Positions 31,809-37,981 of a DNA stretch of 37,981 nt are shown here, in pieces (the first letter of the stretch is position 1; each line of letters begins with the position of its first letter). A program made the position numbers and the translations under genes. The notes below the pieces were generated by a model. It searched no databases, was not told the DNA's origin, and was given only the letters and a program-made list of their open reading frames with translations. The stretch lies in NCBI GenBank assembly GCA_023432805.1, contig JAEYUG010000045.1:1-37981 (forward strand), in the 5' to 3' direction. Source of the stretch: Bacteroidota bacterium (GTDB taxonomy: Bacteria; Bacteroidota; Ignavibacteria; SZUA-365).

Positions 31809-32339
31809 TCAGTCCCCCTCGACGGTTTCGACGCGCACGGCGCCGATGGAGGTGAGAAAGGACCGGGTGCGATCGAGATCGAACTGCGTGTCGCCCGCAT
31901 CGATGCTGACCATGAAGGCGTCGTCGGTGACCCGCGCGAAGGAATCGCTGTAGAAAAGGGGATGGTACAACTTCGGCAGCTTGTTGAGCCTGATCATGCC
32001 GAACACCGCACCGAAGGTGCCGAAGAGCACGAACAGCGCGAAAGTGATGATGATGTAGGCCTGCCAGCTGAAGAGGGCCTTGCCGCTGAAAACGAGAGGA
32101 TACTCGATCGTGGTGACCCAGGTCTGCAGTGAAAATCCGACCGTCGCTCCGACGATGCACATGCCGCCGACGATCAGACCGATCGGCGAACGTTTGAGTC
32201 CCATCGCCTCGTCCATCCCGTGAATCGGAAACGGAGAATGGCAATCGAACTTCCGGTATCCGGCCTCGCGCACCTTTTCGGCGGCGTGCAGCAGGGCACC
32301 GGGGGACTCGAATTCCGCAAGAAGCGCCCACGTTTTCAT
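31809..32339 (-). CDS. actD: Alternative complex III subunit ActD (DUF3341)
   Basis: 176 residues. N-terminal soluble part with ALLAEFESPGALLHAAEKVREAGYRKFDCHSPFPIHGMDEAMGL-type sequence (residues 7-48), two helices (52-71, 92-116), and a C-terminal cytoplasmic segment. The phrase HSPFPIHGMDEAM is the hallmark of DUF3341. ActD is a peripheral-to-membrane scaffold of ACIII without cofactors. ATG 32339 overlaps the actC stop as ATGA, so translation is coupled. Confidence 0.93.
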   Translation of the reverse strand: MKTWALLAEFESPGALLHAAEKVREAGYRKFDCHSPFPIHGMDEAMGLKRSPIGLIVGGMCIVGATVGFSLQTWVTTIEYPLVFSGKALFSWQAYIIITFALFVLFGTFGAVFGMIRLNKLPKLYHPLFYSDSFARVTDDAFMVSIDAGDTQFDLDRTRSFLTSIGAVRVETVEGD

Positions 32340-33805
32340 GCATGACCTCCCGTCACGGCCTTCGCGGCATCATGGCCGTGTGCACCGTGACCGTTGTGAT
32401 GCGGATCAGCTTCAGGCATCACACCCTTCACCTCCGAAATTGCGATGATCGGCAGGAAGCGAAGGAAGAGCAGGAACAGCGTGAAGAACAGACCGAAACT
32501 GCCGACGAAAGTGAGGATGTCCCATATCGTGGGCGAGTAGTAATCCCACGACGAGGGCAGGTAATCGCGCGAGAGCGAGGTGACCGTGATCACGAAGCGC
32601 TCGAACCACATGCCGATGTTCACGAAGATTGACAACACGAACATCCATGGGATGCTGCGGCGGATCTTCCTGAACCAGAAGAGCTGCGGAGTAATCACGT
32701 TACAGAGGAACATGATCCAGTACGCCCACGCGTAATTGCCGAAAGCCCTGTTGATGAAGGCGAATGCCTCGTAGATGTTGCCACTGTACCAGGCGATGAA
32801 AAACTCCATGATGTACGCGTAGCCAACCATCGATCCCGTCACGAGAATGATCTTGTTCATCTTCTCGAAGTGGGCGATCGTGATCAGATTCTCGAGGTGG
32901 AAGATCTTGCGCGCGATGATCGCCAGCGTCAGCACCATGCCGAAACCGGAGAAAATGGCGCCCGCGACGAAATACGGCGGGAAGATCGTCGTGTGCCAGC
33001 CGGGAATCAGCGAGGTCGCAAAGTCGGTGCTCACCACCGAGTGCACCGACAGCACCAGCGGCGTGGCCAGACCCGCGAGCATGAGGTACGAGAGCTCGTA
33101 ATGTTGCCACTGCCTGTTGCCGCCCCGCCAGCCGAGCGAAAGAATGCCCCAGACCACACGCTTCACCTTCGAGACTGCACGGTCGCGGAAGGTGGCCAGG
33201 TCGGGAATCAGACCCACATACCAGAAGAGGAAGGACACGGTGAAGTAGGTGCCGACGGCGAACACGTCCCACAGCAGCGCCGAGCGGAAGTTGGGCCACA
33301 TGCCCATCTGGTTCGGAACCGGAAACATGTAGTAGGCGATCCAGATGCGGCCGACGTGAATGCCCGGGAAGATCAGGGCGCAGATCACGGCCACGATGGT
33401 CATCGCTTCGGCGAAGCGGTTGATGGCGGTGCGCCAGCGCTGACGCAGAAGAAAGAGGATCGCGCTGATGAGCGTGCCCGCGTGACCGATGCCGACCCAG
33501 AACACGAAGTTCACGATGGCCCAGCCCCAGCCGACGGGATTGTTCAGACCCCAGACGCCGATGCCCTCGAAGAAGAGCCAGCCGATGGAGCCGAACAGCA
33601 CGAGCAGTCCTGACAGCGCGGCGCCGAAGGCGAGCCACCATCCTTTCGGCGTCGCGCGTTCGGCGATGCCGCTGATTTTCTCGGTGACCGTTCGGAAGGT
33701 CAGTCCGCCGGCGACCAGCGGCTCCTCCACCAGAGCGGCGGGCAGAGGCCGATCGACACGCGCGCCTGCGGTCACGGTTGCATTGTGCGTAGCATTCACG
33801 GACAT
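32336..33805 (-). CDS. actC: Alternative complex III subunit ActC, NrfD-like quinol-binding subunit
   Basis: 489 residues, about ten membrane helices of the NrfD/PsrC type. Conserved stretches include GWGWAIVNFVFWVGIGHAGTLISAILFL, PFYWAYY-type replaced here by HVGRIWIAYYMFPVPNQMG, and HSVVSTDFATSLIPGWHTTIFPPYF, where quinol is thought to bind and His/Asp residues line a proton path. The C-terminus is His/Gly-rich (DPHHNGHGAHGHD). ATG 33805 lies 66 bp after actB with a weak Shine-Dalgarno; actD overlaps its end by 4 nt. Confidence 0.95.
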   Translation of the reverse strand: MSVNATHNATVTAGARVDRPLPAALVEEPLVAGGLTFRTVTEKISGIAERATPKGWWLAFGAALSGLLVLFGSIGWLFFEGIGVWGLNNPVGWGWAIVNFVFWVGIGHAGTLISAILFLLRQRWRTAINRFAEAMTIVAVICALIFPGIHVGRIWIAYYMFPVPNQMGMWPNFRSALLWDVFAVGTYFTVSFLFWYVGLIPDLATFRDRAVSKVKRVVWGILSLGWRGGNRQWQHYELSYLMLAGLATPLVLSVHSVVSTDFATSLIPGWHTTIFPPYFVAGAIFSGFGMVLTLAIIARKIFHLENLITIAHFEKMNKIILVTGSMVGYAYIMEFFIAWYSGNIYEAFAFINRAFGNYAWAYWIMFLCNVITPQLFWFRKIRRSIPWMFVLSIFVNIGMWFERFVITVTSLSRDYLPSSWDYYSPTIWDILTFVGSFGLFFTLFLLFLRFLPIIAISEVKGVMPEADPHHNGHGAHGHDAAKAVTGGHA

Positions 33806-33871
33806 ATCACCACTTCATTGATCGAGTATTCGTCGGAAGGATGGACGCGCGGGTCCACCGTGCACACAGCA

Positions 33872-36800
33872 TCATGCCCTGCCTCCCAGATCCGGGTTCG
33901 GATTGCGCAGACGGGCAAGGAAGGTCGTGCGGGGACGCACGTTCAATTCTCCGAGCAGCGCGTAGTCGCGTTCGTTCTTCTTCATCTCGACAACGCGGCT
34001 CTTCGGATCGTTGATGTCACCGAAGACGATCGCCTGCGTGGGACACGCCTGCTCGCAGGCGGTCGCAATGTCGCCGTCGGCGAGTGCACGGCCGTCGCGC
34101 TTCGCTGCGATCTTGCCGAGGGAAATCCTCTGCGTGCAGTACGTGCACTTCTCCATCACACCGCGGAAGCGCACCGATACTTCGGGATTCATCGCCATCT
34201 GCAGCGTCTCGGGCATGTCCTTCTGGTAATTGAAGAAGTTGAAACGACGGACCTTGTAGGGACAGTTGTTCGAGCAGTAGCGCGTACCGATGCACCTGTT
34301 GTAGGTCATCGTGTTGAGCCCCTCCTCGTCATGCGTCGTGGCTGCAACGGGACACACCTGCTCGCAGGGGGCCATCTCGCAGTGCACGCAGGCCATCGGC
34401 TGCATGAGCACGATCGGCTGTTCGACCGTGCCCGAGAAGTAGCGGTCGATGCGGATCCAGTGCATCTCGCGTCCGTTGAGCACCTGTTCCTTGCCGACGA
34501 TTGGGATGTTGTTTTCGCTCTGACAGGCCACCGTGCATGCGCCGCAGCCCGTGCAGGCGTTCAGGTCGATGGTCATGCCCCATTGATGACCCTTGTCGTA
34601 GACATGATCGTCCCACATCGAGCGCAAGGGCGGCATGTGCACCCGCTCCTTCGCGAACGCCGGCTCGTGCCGGTACTCTTCGATGGTACCCTCACGCACG
34701 ATGAAGGGCAGCCGCTCGGCAATTCCGTCGGCGGCGAGCTTCTCTTCATCGAGACCATGATGATCCTGCACGCAGGCCAGTTCGAATGCCGAATCCACAC
34801 GCGTGGCAGTCAGACCGATCGCGAAGTCCCCGGCTGTCGTGCGTAGACGGTAGGCGTTGAAGCCGCGGTTCGTCCCGATGCGCCCCGCCCTGCGGCGTCC
34901 CCACCCGAGCGCGAACGTCACCGACCCTTCTGCCTGCCCCGGCATGACGAACACCGGCGCAACCCCATCGCGTCCCGCCAGCGAGAGTCGCACCAGATCG
35001 TTGTTCTTCACGCCCAGCGCCTCTGCCGTTGCACGGCTCATGATCGCCGCATTGTCCCACGTGAGCTTCGTGACGGGATCCGGAAACTCCAGCAGCCAGC
35101 CGTTGTTGGCATAGCGCCCGTCATGCAGCGTCGGCGACAGCGTGAAGGCGAGCTCGAGCTCCGTTGGTGAGGGATTGTTGCGTGCAAAGGGACGCGCGGC
35201 GATTGCCGCACCCACCGCGGACGCATTCACTGCGACGGACGCCACCTGCATCGGCACGGCATGCACACCATCGTGCAGCACCGTGCGGAACGCGGTCTCG
35301 AAACCGAGCGCGGGCAGCACTGCCGTCCACGTCTCGCGCACGAGATCGTAGCCCTTCGCCTCCGTGCCCGTCACGAGCAGCGAAAGCACCTCGATGTCGC
35401 TGCGGCAGGCATCATACAGCGGCGCAATCAGCGGTTGCACCACACCGAGCCGACCCTCCAGTCCGCTCACATCACCCCAGCTCTCGAGGTAATGCGTCTG
35501 CGGGATGTGCCAGGTGGAAAGCTCCGAGGTCTCATCCTCATGCGTGCTCAGATGCACACTCGTCGTGATCCCCTCGAGCAGCGCTCCGAACCCGAGATCG
35601 GAAGCCGCCGTATATGCGGGATTGCCTCCGAGCATGACGAGCGTCTTGACCGAACCGGCCTTCATTGCATCGACGAGCGCCACGAGGGAAGCCGTGCTCG
35701 CCGCGGCGCTGTGCGGCTGTGTCACATACTGCACCGTCACCCCGATATTCCCGAGGGCGCCGTTGATCGCGGCGACAAGCGCATGCACTTCCGCCGGCTG
35801 CCTGCGGCCGGCCACGACAAGGCCGCGGCCGCGCGCACGCGCGAGATCCCCGGCCACCGCTGCCAGCCAGGAACGGTCGAAGGGATGCATGGCATAGTTG
35901 GAGACATCCACCCCGGGAATCGTCACACCCTGCTCGGCCAGTGCCAGACACAGCGCGGCTGCGAACGCCCCGGTCATGCGCGTGGCCAACGGCAGACGGT
36001 GATCGGCCATCGCACTGGTCTGCGTCAGCGCGTTTTCGACGACATAGAGACGGTTCATCGTGTCTTTCGTCGAACGCACGCGACGCCGCGCGGCGAAACC
36101 GCGGCTTGCGGCGAGCGCGCCCGTCTCCGTGCCGAGAATATCGGCATCGAGCGTGAGCACCACATCTGCCTTCGCGTAGTCGTATGCAGGCTGTAGCAGG
36201 GATCCCGTCGCGAGACGGAGTCCTTCATGAATGCGCTCGTCGTTGACCGGACTCCATACCGCCACCACTGCCTTCGGGTAGGCCGCGCGGAGAGCCGACA
36301 CGAGCCGGTGCATGGTCGGCGAGGCGTAGGGCTCGAGCAACAGGGCGAATCCCTCGCCGCCACTGGCGGCGAGCGCCGCGCGCATGCCACCCCATGCTGC
36401 AGTGAAGGAGCCGGCGAAGACCGGCGCACCACGCTCGCGCACATGCTGCGAGCGATCGGGATCGTAGAGATCGAGCACGGAGGCGCTGGTCCACGGCATG
36501 GTCGCCGTACCGGTCGCGCATTGGGGATTGCCCATGAGTTTCGTGGGACGACCCTCATGGCTCTCGACCAGCAACGGGAAGTTCTCAGTTCCGAGCGGCA
36601 TCGACGTGGCGTACTGCTGGGGGATGCCGAGGGTGATCTCCTCGGGCTTGGAGACGTAGGGGACGATGCGCTCTTCAGGACGCCGGCAGCCGGTGAGTCC
36701 CGCCAGCGCCAGCGACGCTCCCATCAGTCCCAGAAAGTTGCGGCGGTCGATCGTCGAGGCGAGCTCGACCGTACCCTCGGGGAACTCGCGCTCCATCAGC

Positions 36801-36895
36801 TCACGCACGCGATCGTCGTTTTCCAGATGTGCGATGCTGCGCCAGTACTGTTTCTGGTCCATGTGCGTTTCGTGCGAATCGTGGGACGTGTTCAT
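33872..36895 (-). CDS. actB: Alternative complex III subunit ActB, Fe-S/molybdopterin-fold fusion
   Basis: 1007 residues from ATG 36895, which overlaps the actA stop (ATGA); a GTG 9 bp earlier is less likely. A Tat-type signal lies unusually deep: RRNFLGLMGASLALAGLTGC (R51-R52, C70). Residues 75-740 resemble a molybdopterin oxidoreductase fold; ActB of known complexes lacks the cofactor. The C-terminal ferredoxin part holds four cluster motifs: CTGCGACTVACQ (about 780), CVHCEMAPCEQVCP (about 840), CIGTRYCSNNCP (about 870) and CTYCTQRI...CEQACP (about 915-950). It carries electrons from the quinol site toward the ActA hemes on the periplasmic side. Confidence 0.95.
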   Translation of the reverse strand: MNTSHDSHETHMDQKQYWRSIAHLENDDRVRELMEREFPEGTVELASTIDRRNFLGLMGASLALAGLTGCRRPEERIVPYVSKPEEITLGIPQQYATSMPLGTENFPLLVESHEGRPTKLMGNPQCATGTATMPWTSASVLDLYDPDRSQHVRERGAPVFAGSFTAAWGGMRAALAASGGEGFALLLEPYASPTMHRLVSALRAAYPKAVVAVWSPVNDERIHEGLRLATGSLLQPAYDYAKADVVLTLDADILGTETGALAASRGFAARRRVRSTKDTMNRLYVVENALTQTSAMADHRLPLATRMTGAFAAALCLALAEQGVTIPGVDVSNYAMHPFDRSWLAAVAGDLARARGRGLVVAGRRQPAEVHALVAAINGALGNIGVTVQYVTQPHSAAASTASLVALVDAMKAGSVKTLVMLGGNPAYTAASDLGFGALLEGITTSVHLSTHEDETSELSTWHIPQTHYLESWGDVSGLEGRLGVVQPLIAPLYDACRSDIEVLSLLVTGTEAKGYDLVRETWTAVLPALGFETAFRTVLHDGVHAVPMQVASVAVNASAVGAAIAARPFARNNPSPTELELAFTLSPTLHDGRYANNGWLLEFPDPVTKLTWDNAAIMSRATAEALGVKNNDLVRLSLAGRDGVAPVFVMPGQAEGSVTFALGWGRRRAGRIGTNRGFNAYRLRTTAGDFAIGLTATRVDSAFELACVQDHHGLDEEKLAADGIAERLPFIVREGTIEEYRHEPAFAKERVHMPPLRSMWDDHVYDKGHQWGMTIDLNACTGCGACTVACQSENNIPIVGKEQVLNGREMHWIRIDRYFSGTVEQPIVLMQPMACVHCEMAPCEQVCPVAATTHDEEGLNTMTYNRCIGTRYCSNNCPYKVRRFNFFNYQKDMPETLQMAMNPEVSVRFRGVMEKCTYCTQRISLGKIAAKRDGRALADGDIATACEQACPTQAIVFGDINDPKSRVVEMKKNERDYALLGELNVRPRTTFLARLRNPNPDLGGRA

Positions 36896-37539
36896 CGGTG
36901 GCACCCCGAGCAGGTCACGGGCGGTTTGAGATTGCGTTCACGCACGAGCTTCGCACCGAGGGCCGCCTGGTCGGCAGGCGGCGTGTAGCCCATCGTGGTG
37001 ATGGCGGAGGCGGGACGCAAATGCGGGGCGGGATTGCGGTGGCAATCCAGGCACCAGCTCATCGAGAGCGGCTGATCCTGCTGCACCACCTCCATCTGCG
37101 CGATGTTGCCGTGGCAGCTCTCACACCCCACACCAGCCGTGATGTGTACACTGTGGTTGAAATACGCGTAGTCGGGCGTCTTGTGAATGCGCACCCACTC
37201 CATCGGCGACTTGTTCTCCCAGCTCGCGCGCAGGGCCTTGAGCTTCGGACTGTCGGGTTTGGCGAGCGTGTGGCAGTTCATGCAGGTCTGCGTGGGCGGC
37301 ACCATGGCAACCGCAGACAGCTCGACGCCCGTGTGACAGTACCGGCAGTCCATGCCCAGATCGGTCACATGCAGCTTGTGGCTGTACGGAACCGGCTGTT
37401 CGGGCGCATACCCGACATCCGTGTACCAGGGGGAGAACCAGTACCAGATGCCCCCGATCACGGCGGCAACCGTGATCACAAGCGCCGCGAGCACGAGCCG
37501 CGGAACCTTGTTCGATGACTTCGGGAAGATCTGTGCCAA
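36892..37539 (-). CDS. actA: Alternative complex III subunit ActA, pentaheme cytochrome c
   Basis: 215 residues with one N-terminal membrane anchor (about 13-35) and five CxxCH hemes: C65/C68/H69, C86/C89/H90, C139/C142/H143, C163/C166/H167 and C210/C213/H214. ActA normally has five hemes and accepts electrons from ActB for transfer to ActE or a soluble carrier. The start is TTG at 37539, supported by GAGGA 6 nt upstream and by the correct distance to the anchor helix; no ATG serves better. First gene of the act-cco block, with a good promoter about 140 bp upstream. Confidence 0.95.
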   Translation of the reverse strand: MAQIFPKSSNKVPRLVLAALVITVAAVIGGIWYWFSPWYTDVGYAPEQPVPYSHKLHVTDLGMDCRYCHTGVELSAVAMVPPTQTCMNCHTLAKPDSPKLKALRASWENKSPMEWVRIHKTPDYAYFNHSVHITAGVGCESCHGNIAQMEVVQQDQPLSMSWCLDCHRNPAPHLRPASAITTMGYTPPADQAALGAKLVRERNLKPPVTCSGCHR

Positions 37540-37614
37540 ATCGTATCCTCGTTGTCCTTATTAACAGCAACGCGGCATCGTCATCCGGTCACGCGTCAGA
37601 AGACGCGATGAGAT

Positions 37615-37763
37615 CCAGCGGAAAGACGATGCACGACGGTGGGAAATTCTACTGTGGTGGTGGTGTCCAGATCGGTGCGCCAAACGTACGCATCCGAGGC
37701 CACTTTTCAAACTTTCCGATCTTCTGATGCGAAAGTCTGAAATGCGGTGCCAGCGGAAAGACG
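37615..37763. repeat. 14-bp direct repeat flanking the act promoter
   Basis: CCAGCGGAAAGACG is present identically at 37615-37628 and 37750-37763, same orientation, 135 bp apart, one copy on each side of the promoter. Possible regulator sites, or chance remnants of a duplication. Confidence 0.55.
37681..37711 (-). promoter_or_regulatory. Bacteroidota-type promoter of the act-cco operon
   Basis: On the minus strand, TTTG (37711-37708), 19-nt spacer, TACGTTTG (37688-37681): both boxes match the TTTG/TAnnTTTG consensus exactly. Transcription would begin near 37675, leaving a leader of about 135 nt with a small hairpin before the TTG start of actA. Confidence 0.75.
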
Positions 37764-37882
37764 TCGTGTGTGCGGCTCACGCCTGAAAACAGTCGGAGAG
37801 CCGGGCGTCCTTACCTCCATGCATGGATCGGGCCAGAGCATCGCAGGAGGTAATCATCGAAACAGCAATGCATTGGCGGATC

Positions 37883-37907
37883 AATTCGGATACCGTAATT
37901 CCGAATT
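37883..37907. promoter_or_regulatory. Inverted repeat upstream of the act promoter, possible operator
   Basis: AATTCGGA (37883-37890) and TCCGAATT (37900-37907) are perfect inverted copies with a 9-bp spacer, in an AT-rich patch unlike its surroundings. The geometry suits a dimeric regulator. It is about 170 bp above the promoter, so it may equally belong to a divergent gene beyond the window. Confidence 0.4.
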
Positions 37908-37981
37908 TTGGAAGGGGGAAGGGAAAAACTGTCACATCGGGGGGGGGGGGGCCGGCCGCGGGGGGCCGTCCTCCCATGACG

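Larger units (their letters stand above)
37540..37981. other. Regulatory region before actA and ragged contig end
   Basis: It holds the actA promoter (37681-37711), a 14-bp direct repeat on either side, a leader hairpin CGCGTC-AGAA-GACGCG (37592-37607), a 12-bp palindrome TCCATGCATGGA (37816-37827) and an inverted repeat at 37883-37907. No protein gene is supported. The last 43 bases include 13 consecutive G and GC-only runs and may be unreliable. Confidence 0.6.

Noticed and set aside
37777..37977. A 66-codon minus-strand frame at the right edge
   Set aside because: Its N-terminus is encoded by the poly-G artefact-like sequence (GGRPPAAGPPPP) and nothing in it is recognisable.
1..37981. CRISPR arrays, rRNA genes, riboswitches and toxin-antitoxin pairs
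   Set aside because: No regularly spaced repeat arrays, rRNA-like sequence, known riboswitch cores or small paired genes were seen on reading both strands; a covariance-model scan would be needed to exclude small RNAs.

Overview
The window is a GC-rich (about 60% by eye) bacterial chromosome segment. It most resembles the wider Bacteroidota/Chlorobiota group, for example Kapabacteria or Ignavibacteria-like lineages; this placement is inference. Support comes from two promoters of the Bacteroidota housekeeping type (TTTG, 19-20 nt, TAnnTTTG), a fused CcoN-CcoO cbb3 oxidase, an alternative complex III cluster, a bacillithiol deacetylase (BshB1), and secreted propeller-like proteins with an RGRR-type C-terminus.

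Layout. Positions 1-2730 form a degraded accessory patch. It holds the start of an FG-GAP secreted protein, the tail of a propeller-like gene cut by an ISL3-family insertion sequence, the IS itself without its 3' end, and directly joined to it a tyrosine recombinase without its N-terminal domain. The recombinase points at the 3' end of a tRNA-Ser(GCU) gene (2941-3029), which suggests an eroded integrated element. Positions 3094-4003 (minus) are a ribosomal operon: a 56-residue unannotated protein, L31, S18 and L28. Positions 4258-8042 (plus) encode a large membrane protein with a spermidine-synthase-like domain and TPRs, then BshB1. Positions 8116-9719 (minus) encode an FKBP lipoprotein, a PASTA protein and a small chaperone-like protein. 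A GIY-YIG-like protein and a cold-shock protein follow.

Positions 10814-14315 (plus) look like a soft-metal unit: a Cys-rich exported protein, a TonB-dependent receptor with Cys residues in its plug, and a short CDF-like transporter with Cys where canonical His/Asp would sit. Next come an unknown secreted protein, a thioredoxin-TPR holdase (minus), and an unknown polytopic membrane protein.

Positions 18579-37711 are dominated by respiration. cydAB (plus) encodes a bd-type quinol oxidase. Facing it is a minus-strand block of about 16.5 kb: actABCDEF (alternative complex III, quinol to cytochrome c electron transfer), then ccoI, ccoS, ccoNO, ccoQ, ccoP, ccoG, ccoH and a SafE/DsbD_2-like gene (cbb3 oxidase with its copper-supply and assembly factors). 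One good promoter lies before actA and one convincing terminator lies at the far end, so the quinol:cytochrome c oxidoreductase and its terminal oxidase are probably made as one transcriptional module. Hairpins between ccoP/ccoG and ccoG/ccoH probably separate structural-subunit from assembly-factor expression. The last 100 bases contain a run of 13 G and look like an unreliable contig end.

I found no CRISPR array, rRNA or recognisable riboswitch. The least explained content is the soft-metal operon, the regulatory repeats around the act promoter, and several unknown proteins.
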